From assembly GCA_001792895.1 (NCBI GenBank), contig MARA01000002.1, positions 2,852,001-2,916,000 of the forward strand: a stretch of 64,000 nt of DNA, written 5' to 3'. The position numbers and the translations under genes were made by a program. This stretch comes from Lentinus brumalis. Its lineage: Eukaryota > Basidiomycota > Agaricomycetes > Polyporales > Polyporaceae. This document shows, one piece after another, positions 10,558 through 21,570 of the stretch (its first letter is position 1; every line of letters starts with the position of its first letter). The notes beneath the pieces were generated by a model. That model was not told the DNA's origin. It ran no database searches and saw only the letters and a program-made list of their open reading frames with translations.

Positions 10558-10944
10558 TGGTGGAGCACTACACACGATTCCTCCACTCGCGTTCTCCCTT
10601 CTTGGTGTTCTGGGTTCATGCGCATATGGTTGTCACGAGGCAGGATATAATTGGTAGATGTGTAAGGTAAATGTACTATTCGACTTATATGAACACCAAG
10701 GAGTGTGTCTAGACGTCTATGTGCGACAGTCCGTGATATGTATGATACATGCAGTCTGAAGATCAAGTCAGCTTGCGTCGTCTTCACCTCTGCATCGTGA
10801 AAGTCCAAGCAACGTACCCTTCCAGTCTATCTTCGTCAACGCGCTAACAATCGCGAACTGTTCTCAACAAGCGCACCCGAGGCCATGGGGAAGCCAACCG
10901 GCAGCACAATCATACAAGATATGGCTGGTCGCCGCCGGGCATGA
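10558..10944. other. Convergent intergenic region
   Basis: 3' space between PYM and the DUF1640 gene. No coding signal was seen. Confidence 0.45.
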
Positions 10945-12168
10945 TCACTGGAGGAGGCGGGGCCGGGGTGTCTCCTTCTTCTGCCTGCTCGGCTGGACCA
11001 CATATATCTCCATCGAGATGATGATGACTACCGACAATACCGCCAGCGCCACTGCAACGTTCAACCAATGAGGACCGCCCAGCGCACAAACAGCGCGAGA
11101 AACGTACCGACTGCAGCCTTCAGCTTCTCCCACCGAGACTCCTCCACTTGGGTCTTGAGCTCGCTGATTGTGATCAGAGCTCGACTCAGAACCTCCTACG
11201 AAAGCATGCGTTTGGTCAGAGGGTCACCAAGCAGTGAGATGGCAGATACGAACTTCAATCTGCAGGTCGATGCGCTTCAGGTCCTCCTTCGCCTCGTTCT
11301 TTCGACTATCGAGGTCCATTTGTATCCTGCGAGCGGTGTCAACGTCTGCACCGGTTAAATATAGAAATGGCTGCTCACTCGTGCTTCAGCGTGGCTATAT
11401 CCTCCTTCAAGCGGTTGCCCAAGGTGTCCACCTCCCGTCTGAGCGCAGCAGTCGCCGCACGCATGGCAGCGGTCTCGTTCCTGGTAAAGACAGTTGTCTC
11501 TGACCGCAGCTCAGAGAGGGCGGCTCGGAATAGGTACGCTTGCTAGAGACAATGCATGCTTTCAGCGAAAGGTCACATACGCGACCTGGCACACGACTCA
11601 CAGCTTCCAAGTCCTGCGTGGTCAAAGCGTCTCTCTTGACTCGTCCTATCCTGTCTACGAGTAGCGCACGCGACACGCGCATAAGGTTGCGCGCAATTGG
11701 CGTTGGGAAGGATTTCTCCAGGACACTGAAGAACTTGTGGGTGTGGAAGGGTGGATTGATGTGCACGGGGGGAGAAACCGGCAGAGATAGACCCGTTTGT
11801 GGGTCAATTGGCGGATGATCAAACTTCGCAGGTACGGATGCGTCTGGAGGAGGTAGAGGATTCACACCGTCACCCGGCGGAGCGGAGGCCTCGACCATGG
11901 TACCATCCGTGCTCGGTGGAGGAGTCGAAGGACTCGGAGGAGGGGTGAACGGAGATCCCTGGGAGGGGATTGGCTGATTCGACGGGTCCTTCGGATGTGC
12001 CAGCGATATACGAGAGGACTCTCCAGGCTTCGGCGGATCAGATATTGTCACGTAGGGTGCACAGCGGGTGGTTCGTAGCGCGAGAGCAGATCTACGCACA
12101 CGCGGACGCATGCATTGGTCTACGGATGTGCGAGCAGGGCGCACGGAGCCGAGTCTTCGTGCGAACAT
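10945..12168 (-). CDS. DUF1640 / CCDC90-MCUR1-like mitochondrial inner membrane protein
   Basis: The start at 12168 gives [19 protein letters not shown], an Arg-rich, acid-free N-terminus suited to mitochondrial import. A Pro-rich stretch follows (about residues 55-120). The conserved part begins [20 protein letters not shown] and continues [40 protein letters not shown], a coiled coil ([19 protein letters not shown], then [20 protein letters not shown]), and one C-terminal membrane span ([19 protein letters not shown]) with a short basic tail. This order matches DUF1640 proteins (yeast Fmp32, animal CCDC90/MCUR1), linked to mitochondrial calcium uptake or respiratory complex assembly. Four to five introns divide it. 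An upstream in-frame ATG at 12330 is possible but would put a Ser-rich stretch before the presequence, so 12168 is preferred. The gene is divergent from the zinc-knuckle gene. Confidence 0.85.
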
Positions 12169-12367
12169 GGGTATAGTGCGAGCAAGCAAGAGATACAGAG
12201 CAGATGTAATTTGGGAGGACGAGATGGAGGAGGAGGAAGAGGCTTGACTATGATACATACTCGGGAGTTGACGCCGTTGCCGTCGATCCTGCCCGATCGG
12301 GTGCTGTAGATCTTGTGAATCTGCCACCACTGTCCTGCTCGCCTTCTACAGTACCCAGGCTTCCACG
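12169..12367. promoter_or_regulatory. Short shared promoter between two divergent genes
   Basis: Only 199 bp separate the start codons of the DUF1640 gene (minus) and the zinc-knuckle gene (plus). Both promoters must fit in or overlap this space, so the two genes may be co-regulated. No clear TATA box was seen. Confidence 0.5.
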
Positions 12368-13519
12368 ATGACAAGATACACCAACTTTGCTCGAAAGCGA
12401 ACTTATGTCCAGGCTGGCTTCGACAACGAGCCCCAGACTGAGACTCAGAAGGAACCTGCAAATACGTCCACCAAGGTCGCAGATCCTGTGGGAGAAGGTG
12501 CTGCTGAATCCGAGACGAAGAAACGGAAACGCGTCCGCGCGAAGAAGAAGAAGTTTCCCACAGCAGCGCAAGACGGAGCGGCAGAGGAGCAAGGGGGAGG
12601 GGGTGCGCAGGAGAGTGGGGAGAATGAAGAGGCTACCTCTGAGCGACCGGCGAAGAAGCCGAGGGTGGGAGACAATGACAAGAAGGGGAAGAAGTTCGAC
12701 AAGCGTCACCCAAAAGGTATGCCCATGCATGCGTATCCTCCGGTCTGTCCTAACTGTACCTTCAGATGCGAACGCGCGCAAGTTTGCTTCAGAGCAACGG
12801 AGGGTGAAGCGGATAGACGACAAGCATAGTCAAACAATATGCTTCGCGTGCAGAGAGAGGGGCCACTCTGCGAGAGATTGCACAAATACATTGGCCGCAG
12901 ACGCAGTAGAGGGCGAGCATGGCAAGCCTGCAGCGAAGTCCGGTCGTGACGCTGTCGGTATATGCTACCGGTGAGTGTATCTGTCCACGCAGCGAACCCC
13001 TTGCTGATAGGCGAATTCGTAAGGTGCGGCTCGCGTCGACATAATCTGTCAAGATGCCAAGAGCCCGTAGACCCGGAGAATCCGTTACCCTTCGCTTCGT
13101 GTTTCGTCTGCTCTGGCAAAGGTCACCTCGCATCGAAATGCCCGCAAAATCAGTCCAAGGGCATATACCCGAACGGCGGCTGCTGCAAGCTATGCAAGGA
13201 GACAACTCATCTGGCCAAGGATTGTCCCATGAGGAAAAAGGGTACGTAGTACAGATGTTACGTCGGGAGCACTTCTCACTCAGTACTTGCTGCAGAGGTT
13301 GTCGCGACGACAGTTTTCGTCGGCACCGGTCGGGAGAGCGGCGCAGACGAAGACGACTTCCACACGTTCAAGCGACTGACTGCCGAGGTGGACAGATCGG
13401 AGAAAGTGGGCGAGAAGGCGAAGAAGAAGGCGGGGGTGAAGGTCGGGGCGCACTCTGGGGTCGTGCGGGCGTTCGGAGATGCTCCAGCACCGAAAAAGAA
13501 GAAAGTAGTGGTCTTTTGA
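12368..13519 (+). CDS. CCHC zinc-knuckle protein, ZCCHC9-like
   Basis: The start at 12368 reads MTRYTNFARKRTYVQAGFDN, a motif typical of fungal ZCCHC9-like proteins. A Lys/Glu-rich, probably nuclear-targeted region follows (KKRKRVRAKKKKF). Three introns split the rest. Four zinc knuckles are visible: CFACRERGHSARDC, CYRCGSRRHNLSRC (split by an intron), CFVCSGKGHLASKC and CKLCKETTHLAKDC. The second has the form CX2CX4HX4C, as the others do. The C-terminus carries DEDDFHTFKRLTAEVDR and a basic end, KKKKVVVF. Animal ZCCHC9 and related yeast proteins bind RNA in the nucleolus; the same role is inferred here. Four knuckles plus the conserved ends make the family call strong. Confidence 0.88.
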
Positions 13520-13740
13520 GCCTCCGTGTCCTCTCCCAGCGTCGCCGTATGTTTATGTCTGCTCTTGTCCGGGCCTGTGAAGGTCTATGAGTTGTTTGCA
13601 TGCGTCTGTTGCGCGTCTAGCTTGTACTTCATATGGAGACTTGCATACACATGGTTCAGGAGCACCGCCACACCCATGGTTGCTGGGCGTCGGCTCAGTC
13701 GCAGCCACCACCTCTACCACTCACCACCACCACCATCGTC

Positions 13741-15642
13741 ATGTCTGCATCGCCCGTCCCTCAGCCGGTGGATCCTGCGAGCTCATCACCTTCGAAGGGA
13801 GCGTCGAAGACGAATGCGTCGGCGCCCCGTTCCTCGACCATTTCGACCGCCAAGTCCAAGAAGGACGTCCCCAAGGCCGTGGCGGCTACCATGACGGCTC
13901 CCGCGAAGACTTCAAATCGCGAGGATATGAAGAAAGTGTCCCGTCGGGCGAGTAAACCAATCATCAACTGGTTTCAGCGCAAACTCGCCGGGACGCGTAC
14001 CCGACGTCAATCCGACGCTCCGCGGTATGGCGCGTCATCTCCCCGGGGCAAGGAGAAGCAACATCGTCGCATATCTGTGCCTGCCCCTCCCCCGCTATCG
14101 ATTCAGTCGCGCACTCGGAGTAACACGACAGGTTCAAGGCGGAACCGTTCGCGCAGCCTTCGCGGCACCATCTCGCTGAACGAGACAGACGATGGCAATA
14201 GTCGTTCGTACGACAGTGACTCCGATGACGGGTCGCAATCTTCTGTGGACCGCGAGTCGCTGTACTCACCCACAAGCCAGTTCGAGGCAGACGAAGATGC
14301 ATCCGTACGCCCTTTGCCTCCTAGCTCCCCTCCTTCCCCTTCTCCCTCTCGCGACTCGTCCTCTTATCTCTCGCATTCGCGCACCTTCCGGAGCGTGACT
14401 GCGAGCACGAAGCCTACCACTTTGCTAAGCGTCGATCTGACTGGTGGCATGGCGCACATCGCGCAAGCACCGCCTACACCCACCACTCCAGGTCATCGCT
14501 TGCCGCCACACATCCGCACACACTCGTCTGGTCCGTCTGCGGGCTCGATCACATTTTCGGCTTTCCCTCCTCCCTCGCCAACGAGTCCGTCACGACCGTC
14601 GTCGGGCAACTCTGGTGCGCAATTGAGCGCCCCTCAATACACCACGCATCATCCGAGGAACAATCCTCGCCCATCTTCCCCACCGCCCGATGACGCGTCA
14701 GTCTTGACCCTCGCCTCATCGGCGTTCGGATTGCCGGGTGTGCGCAACGGTGTCTCAGCACTTGCGCTCTCTGGCCGTGCGTCTATGGCAGACGACTCGA
14801 TCTCCCAATGGAGCAATGCGGTAGGCTTGACCGACAGCACGAGCCATTTCATGGGAGAGCTCGATGAAGGTGTCGAAGGGGAACGTTACTACGACCAGGA
14901 CGTGGCTGCCAGCATGCGTGCCCTCCGCCCTCGCAGCTCGCGGCGAGGAAGTTGGGACAGCACCGTCAGCGGTTGGAGCGCAAATGTTCCGGGTAGCGCG
15001 GTCGGGGCACCCAGCCCAGGAGGGCTTCGCAGCAAGAGCATGTGGACGTCCGGGAGTTATAGGACGGGCGGATTGAGCACAGAGGACGCTCTCGAGGATG
15101 CTTTCCCAGAGTCGGAGGAACAGCAGGAGGTTGATGCGCAGGCGCACAAGGCGGAAGGAGCCTCAACGACGAGCCATGTGCATGATAGCCCTTCCTCTGC
15201 AACACCTGAAGGAGAGACTCGCAGTTCCGCCACCGACCCGTCAGAGGACAGTACGGAGGACGCCAAGACGCCGCCTGCGCCAGCTCTGGAGATCCAGTCC
15301 TCCGTTTCGACGGCTTCCAGGCCGAAGGCCGACGTCCCGGCCGACATAGCGTCGATAGTCACACTGCCAGGCTCCAAGGCTGCCTCTGAGGTGCTATCGC
15401 CTGACCAGGCCTCAGCCGCTGATCATACGAGCCGGGCATCGACACCCACGAAGGCCGAACCGGGCCCTGTCGAGTTGGAGGCCGCGGCCGCTTCTCTCTC
15501 CCTGGAGGACGCCAAGCATGCTGAGGATGCTGAGGCGATTGAAGAGGATTATATGTCATCCATGCAGTCCGGTCCTCTCAGCCCTGCAAGCACGACTCAC
15601 ACGGAGTATCTCTCTGCGCCTTCAACGCCAGCTGCGGTCTAG
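13741..15642 (+). CDS. Ser/Pro-rich basidiomycete protein of unknown function
   Basis: A single uninterrupted frame of 633 codons. The ATG at 13741 (MSASPVPQPVDPASSSPSKG) is preferred over an in-frame ATG at 13633, which would add a His/Thr/Pro stretch coded by simple CAC repeats. The protein is largely disordered, rich in Ser, Pro, Thr and Arg. A few ordered-looking islands stand out: KPIINWFQRKLAG near residue 76, SVLTLASSAFGLPG near 320, and MRALRPRSSRRGSWDSTVSG near 390. Such islands suggest docking or phosphorylation motifs. The C-terminal third is acidic. I do not recognise a domain, and no function is proposed. The lack of introns contrasts with every neighbour of similar size. Confidence 0.75.
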   Translation: MSASPVPQPVDPASSSPSKGASKTNASAPRSSTISTAKSKKDVPKAVAATMTAPAKTSNREDMKKVSRRASKPIINWFQRKLAGTRTRRQSDAPRYGASSPRGKEKQHRRISVPAPPPLSIQSRTRSNTTGSRRNRSRSLRGTISLNETDDGNSRSYDSDSDDGSQSSVDRESLYSPTSQFEADEDASVRPLPPSSPPSPSPSRDSSSYLSHSRTFRSVTASTKPTTLLSVDLTGGMAHIAQAPPTPTTPGHRLPPHIRTHSSGPSAGSITFSAFPPPSPTSPSRPSSGNSGAQLSAPQYTTHHPRNNPRPSSPPPDDASVLTLASSAFGLPGVRNGVSALALSGRASMADDSISQWSNAVGLTDSTSHFMGELDEGVEGERYYDQDVAASMRALRPRSSRRGSWDSTVSGWSANVPGSAVGAPSPGGLRSKSMWTSGSYRTGGLSTEDALEDAFPESEEQQEVDAQAHKAEGASTTSHVHDSPSSATPEGETRSSATDPSEDSTEDAKTPPAPALEIQSSVSTASRPKADVPADIASIVTLPGSKAASEVLSPDQASAADHTSRASTPTKAEPGPVELEAAAASLSLEDAKHAEDAEAIEEDYMSSMQSGPLSPASTTHTEYLSAPSTPAAV

Positions 15643-16349
15643 TGGCCTTCCTTGTGAGCGACTTCCCTAGTTTCCTTTGAGGCGCGTCTCACGCGGGTTG
15701 TTAGGTTTCTCGGTTCCTCTATTGGACTTGCTACTGTTCTCGTTGGTTTTCACTGCGCCTGCTCTACTATTCACGGGTCACAGTCCCAGAACGTTTCTTC
15801 TACACAGTACATACGCTATATCGTTGTTTAGCGAGGGTCTTGACTGGTCGATGAGAGTCGACATGGAGATCTGCTCTCCATGGTACAATGGTGCCGGTCA
15901 TATACATCATACTGAGTATGCTAGCGGTGGCTAATATTTCATGTCTGTGTCCGTGAGCTTGTGCCATTCTTCCCGTATGTGTCTCAAAGCGCGATGAGGT
16001 CTTTCTACATGCGTCTTATCACTGCCGAGGCCGACGGCGCATTATGTGGACATGCTCGCCGGTGATTATGAGCATGAGCCATCTTAGAAGTATGTACGTG
16101 GCAGGGGTGCTAAGAGTCTGACACTGACAGGACCCCGGGAATGCCGGGTTGAACGCAGTAGTAGGAACTGAATGAGTCGACAACGTGCACCGTGCCACCT
16201 TCTCCCCAAATCTCAACCACGATTCGGAGGACTTACGCTCGGTCATCGCCAGCGATAGTATAAGCCTAGCAGGCTGAGTACGTCTTCGAGAGTTCGCATC
16301 AAATGAACTTGGGCACTGACTTGCAGTAATTAGCCTCCGCTACAACACC
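15643..16349. other. Intergenic region
   Basis: 3' region of the Ser/Pro-rich gene and promoter of the F-box gene. Only short open frames are present, with no recognisable product. Confidence 0.45.
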
Positions 16350-18094
16350 ATGTTACACGCGGGCCGCCTCCTCACCGGTCAACATGATGCCGTCGATACG
16401 TTGCTTCAAAGGAGAGCCGACATTGCTTGCCAAGAGGAGGTGCTGTTGCACAAACTACACGAACTACGGCGAAGCATGTGGGACATTGACGAACTACTCA
16501 ACGCGCGACTACCCGTCAATTCTCTCCCCGTTGAGGTCCTGGTCGATATATTCGCACTGGTGCAGGCCGAGCCTCCTCGCTACGACTACGGAAAGAACAG
16601 CTACCGCATCACCTGGTTACCGATTCTCGCGGTTTGCCGGCATTGGCGTAGAGTCATGTGTTCTAACCCGGGATTCTGGAGGACCATCGAGGTGACTTCG
16701 ACACACGAGTGGCTTCGTATCTCCTTGGAACGTTGCGCACATGTACACGCAGACGTAACCTTACGCGACAACGATCTCAACCACGACATATGGCCCGTCC
16801 TCGCAAAAGGGGCGTCCACTATACGTTCTCTGACAATACGGCACCTGGAATTGTCGTGGAGAATGTCCGTTATCGCTTTACTTGTCGAACATCAGTGGCC
16901 TGTCCTGCAACGCCTGGATATTGAGTCCGGTCTTCGATTCTCCCCACTCCGCGACAACTTACCTGCTGTGGACATCATACTCACAACCGAGAGCTTTCCT
17001 TCTCTCCGCTCTCTATGCCTTCGTTCGGACGGCTTTTGCCCTCCCACCGAACGCTCCCTATATCGCCATCTCCGTACACTAGATCTGAGATCTTGTGTCT
17101 GGGCCATGCCCTCGGTCAATTCCTCGATGTGCTCGAGTCAATGACGCACGTCGAGATCCTCCACCTACACAAAGTGTCCTGGCATATGGCCGAGGTCCCC
17201 GACAACCTCCAAGCTCGGGTCGTGTCCCTTTCCTGTCTCCGTTCTCTAACGTTGGAGTCCTGTTCATACCTGCCGACTACCTGTATACTCAACTGCCTTC
17301 GTCTTCCCGCAGTCACTTTCATCTCACTGTCCATCTGCATCAGCGATGAGGATCCTCAAGGCATTATTGCAGCAATACCCCAGGATCGGTCCGCGGTGTT
17401 CCCCATGCTGAGCGCGATCACATCTGCCGAGGTCTCTGCTGAGCACGACAGTGGCGGGGTGTATGGCCTCCGTGGAACAAACGCCGCCAACTCGCACACG
17501 GCCGCCATTCAGCTCGACACGTCCGAGTACGTCGCGGATGACTGGCCGTTCTCCCTATCGAGAGCCCTAGCAGACTTCGTCAATGTATTCTCCCACTCCC
17601 CGATCACCGCGCTCGCAGTCTCTGGGGAGTACTCGATGGTGTCCGTAACCAACTGGGTGGACGTGTTTGCGCACTTCCCAAACCTGGAGAGGATCGACTT
17701 GAGGCTAGAGGAGCCCGAGTCCACCCACACGTTCTGGATGGCGCTCAGCCAGACTCCGAGCACCTCACACCACGGTGCCGTGTACTGTCCACGCCTCAGG
17801 ACGGTCAGGACTATTGGCTCGCATTGCGTAGTTTCCATGGGAGAGTCCGCCTTTTGGGCGATGCCTCGCGCGCTGCGTACTCGCAAGGACCGCGGCCATT
17901 CGCTCGAGAAATTGGAGATCAATTTAGGATCTGAAGGGGACGATGACTGCCTCGGGAAGGAGAACACCGCGTATCTGGCCCAGGTGGAAGCGTGCGTCGA
18001 GGGATTGGTTATAGGGCTTCTCGACGAGTCCGGTAAAAACTACGAAGTTGGCGTTCTCGGAGGAATGCCCGTGTTTCCTAAGACCGGGTACTGA
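16350..18094 (+). CDS. F-box / leucine-rich-like protein with a one-base frame break
   Basis: The start at 16350 leads into a coiled coil (RRADIACQEEVLLHKLHELR) and an F-box (NSLPVEVLVDIFALVQAEPP, later PILAVCRHWRRVMCSNPGFW). Leucine-rich strands follow, as in the many agaricomycete F-box proteins that recruit substrates to SCF ubiquitin ligases. The frame used from 16350 stops at about 17144. Homologous-looking sequence continues in another frame from about 17095 (GQFLDVLESMTHVEILHLHK) to the stop at 18094. No intron fits in the roughly 30-base switch zone (17080-17125), so a single missing base is the simplest reading. The gene is otherwise intact over 1.7 kb with no internal stops, which favours a sequence error over decay. 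The C-terminal half has no recognised domain. Confidence 0.72.
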
Positions 18095-18776
18095 TATAGA
18101 TACATCGTACACGTAGTTCAAGTTAGTGCCAGGTCTTGTAGGTACATCGTCGCCGTACCCAAGCCGTACCTCACCATTCACAGTTTACATAAGTTGCCAG
18201 CAATTGCAAGTTCAAGTTGAAGCCGTGGCTCGTCCTTCGTTCTGCAAGTTCCTTGAGGGCTCACTTCAATTGGCGCGGAACCAGGTATCACTCTACTTGG
18301 CTCTGCTGCTACTTACAGTAAGTCGGGGCGGCCACTTTGCCAGATCGGCTTTGGCGACTTTACGGTGGCCAGAGACCGAGAACTGGACCTCATGCGCATC
18401 TCGTAACTTGTTCCGTAACCTCATCAGAAATGCGCAACATCAAAACCCGCCTCGGCGCGTGACGTTCTCCATCCAGGTGTTCCTGGGTTCCTACATCGAA
18501 CAGAGGTCAGCTGGGAGTGTTCTCTTCTTGCCGCCTCAGGCCTCAGACCTCGTGAGCAACGCACATCATGCGTATGGAACTCTCCCATCCGGTCCGTCGC
18601 CATGTTTTGATTGCATATCTCGCCCAGGGTCGCCGCTGGCGTTGGCAGACGCGTTCATAAAGGGCTGCAATGCGTTGACGGCATCCTGGACCCCGCTCGC
18701 CCTCGTCGACCTCGACCTCCCAGGACTCTGCAGCGCTGTGGGACACGCCGCGACGGTATCTTGGAACGTACCCAGT
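18095..18776. other. Intergenic region upstream of GH125
   Basis: About 680 bp. A long open frame runs through and past the GH125 start but has no recognisable product or coding pattern. The GH125 promoter should be in the right half. Confidence 0.45.
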
Positions 18777-21024
18777 ATGAAGCTCGGATATGCGTCATTC
18801 GTGTCGGCGGCGGTGACCGCGTCTGCCTTCGCGGGTGCGGCGGCACAATGCCCGGACTTCACGACGTACTCGCAGGTACGCCAGTTCTTTCGTGGTACCT
18901 GGACGCATCAGTGTTGACCACGAACGAATTGCGCCTGGGTTTGGTGGGTAGTCCCCGCAAGGGAACCCTTCGTCGGGACCTCTCGCCTTGCCCTACATGC
19001 GACCCGCACTGGAGTGCCGTACATTCAATAGCACGGCTGTCGAAGTACGTCCACACGAACATCTCTGCCTTCCAAGGCGCTGTTGACCCCATCGCATTTC
19101 CCGCAGAAAGTTATTACGGACATGAAAGCGCGGCTGAAGGATCCGGACTTGGCTCGTCTGTTTGAGAACGCCTTCCCGAACACGCTTGGTATGTCGGGTA
19201 GTGTGTATGGCAAACTGTGTCTGACATATCTCGGCCCGGGAAGACACGACTGTCAAGTACTTCAACACGGTAAGTTGTCCAGATTCATCTGAGGTGCATA
19301 TGGCTCACTTCCTCTTACACAGACGGAAAACCTCGCATTCATCATCACCGGGGTGCGTCCTTCCTCTGAGTTTCAGCAGCTCTCGACTCACGGGGCATTG
19401 TAGGACATCACGTATGTTGTGTCCAGTGTTGCTCGTTATCCATGGCGCTGACACGCGTATAAAGAGCGCAATGGCTGCGAGACACGGCGAATCAGTTCGC
19501 GCATTACCACACGCTGCTGTCCCAAGACAAGGAATTGGCGACGCTTGTGAAAGCGGTGATCAACAACGAGGCTCGCTATGTCTCTGAGTACCCGTACTGT
19601 GGCGCATTCCAACCTCCACCCGAGAGTGGTTTGGCACCGACGCATAATGATTGGGCAGACGGTGTTACCGTGAACCCGTGAGCATCGTGATTCTCGATCT
19701 GCTTGGTAGAGCTCACGCGCATGTCAGGCCGGTCAACAACCAGACCGTCTTCGAGTGCAAGGTGCGTACCGAGTTCGTGAGCTTTTGTCAGGTGTATCCT
19801 GACGTTTCTCTAGTACGAGATCGACTCGCTCTGCGGCTTCCTCAAGTTGTCCAGGTCATACTACCAGTCGACGAAGGACGCCTCGTTCATGAACGCGCAC
19901 TGGTTCACGGCCATCGACCAGATCTTCCGTGTCATCTGGGAGCAATCTCAGTCGACCTTCGACGAGGACTACAACTTCATCTCGTACTACAACTGGACTG
20001 GGGGCAACGGCGCGCTCTCACCGGCAGTCCCGAACCATGGCATCGGCGAGCCCAAGCTCTACACGGGCCTAGTGGGCACCCATCATCGTCCCTCTGACGA
20101 TCTGAGCACGTTTGGTAGGTGCAAGCAATGCTGACTTCTCGATGGGCAAGAACTGAATATTATGTGAATATATGTGAATAACAGCCTTTTTGACCCCGGC
20201 CAACGCGATGCTGAGCGTGGAGTTAACGCACCTGGCCGAGATTCTCGACTCTGCCAAGCAAGCACACAATGTGAGCAAGCTGGCTCGCCAATATAGCTCC
20301 ACGATCAACAAGGCCATCTGGGATACCACGGTAGTCAACAACGTTTTCGCGTATGAGACGAATGGTAAGCTCCTTTATTCGTGGAATAGGAATGAACCTC
20401 ACCACCGCATGTAGGGTTCGGAGGAAGATACGTCATGGATGATGCCAACGTTCCGGTGAGCATCTGCACACTACGTATGCCATTGCAAAGCAACGCTGAC
20501 GCACGTGTAGTCGTTGCTTTCTTTGCCGTACCTTGGCTTCCTTGACAAGAAGCACCCGGCCTACGTCAAGACCCGTAAAATCCTGCTGTCCCGGAACAAT
20601 CCCTATTATGCTGCAGGAAAGAACTTCAGCGGTATTGGGTACGATATGTAGACTTACCATCAAGTGCCTGCTGACCTATTCTTCCTTCCCAGTGGACCGC
20701 ACGTCGATGCATACCATCCATGGCCCATGTCGCAGATCTCTGCTATCTTTGGCACGGACAATGACGGCGAGATTTTGAACTCTCTATACCTGATTGCCAA
20801 CGTAAGCGGTGGACCTAAAGCAAGCGATAGTAGCTGACCTTGCTTTGTAGAACACCGCTGGTCTGGGCTTGATTCACGAGTCGGTCTCTATATACGATCA
20901 GACATACACGCGGCCGTGGTTCGCTTGGGCGAACAGTTACTTCGCCGAGATGCTTCTTGACCTCGCTCAGCGGAAGCCTCACCTCATCTTGAAGGATGGA
21001 AAGCCTTATGTTCCCGGCCAGTGA
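18777..21024 (+). CDS. GH125 exo-alpha-1,6-mannosidase (Mug157-like), secreted
   Basis: The start at 18777 gives a signal peptide (MKLGYASFVSAAVTASAFAG). About ten short exons follow. Recognised pieces in order: GNPSSGPLALPYMRPALECR; VITDMKARLKDPDLARLFEN; AFIITG then ITAQWLRDTANQFAHYHTL; YCGAFQPPPESGLAPTHNDW; EIDSLCGFLKLSRSYYQSTK; GLVGTHHRPSDDLSTFAFLT; VFAYETNGFGGRYVMDDANV; SGIGGPHVDAYHPWPMSQIS; and the tail LAQRKPHLILKDGKPYVPGQ. This is the full GH125 fold, an (alpha/alpha)6 barrel that removes alpha-1,6-linked mannose without metal. Fungal members are often called meiotically up-regulated gene 157 proteins. The stop falls at the family's usual end. Several introns interrupt conserved blocks, and all have GT-AG ends. 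Confidence 0.93.
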
Positions 21025-21570
21025 TCGCCCATCGACTGCGCACTGTCTTGCTGCTGTACAATACACCTGCTGCGCTCATAGCATGAAGTTCCACACATCA
21101 TTGATGGCTGCGCTCATACTGCGTACTGGGCATTGGTATGCCACCCATGTTGGCCGTGACGTACCGGGCACAGTGGCAGGTTCGGGCATTACGCCGAGGA
21201 ATTCTGCCGGAGACATCGATTGACAATGACAACTGCGTCCGGAACAGGACTCTGATTGTGCTTAGAGTCCGTGCGGTATCTTGTGAAAGGCATTCACAAG
21301 AGAGAGAACTGGCGTATACTTACACGGAGCGAGAGTCACGGCATGAGAGGGAACATGGAGGAACATGGTGGCGACGCGACCCGCGTCACAACCGAGCGGG
21401 CGTGTCTCTGTCAAGTGCTGTGATCTTCTCGGCAAGCGCGCTCAGGCGCGCTCACGTTCGTCCCAATAAATCCTCGGCTTTCAACGTCTTCCACCCCCCA
21501 ACTCCCTGCACGCCGTCCGAGACGACAGACAGCTTCACGAGAGCCATCGTCACCCTCACCGAGTCTCCAG
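21025..21570. other. Intergenic region between GH125 and the C2 gene
   Basis: Contains the GH125 3' end and the promoter of the C2 protein gene. A purine-rich tract lies near 21300-21370. No gene was found. Confidence 0.45.
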
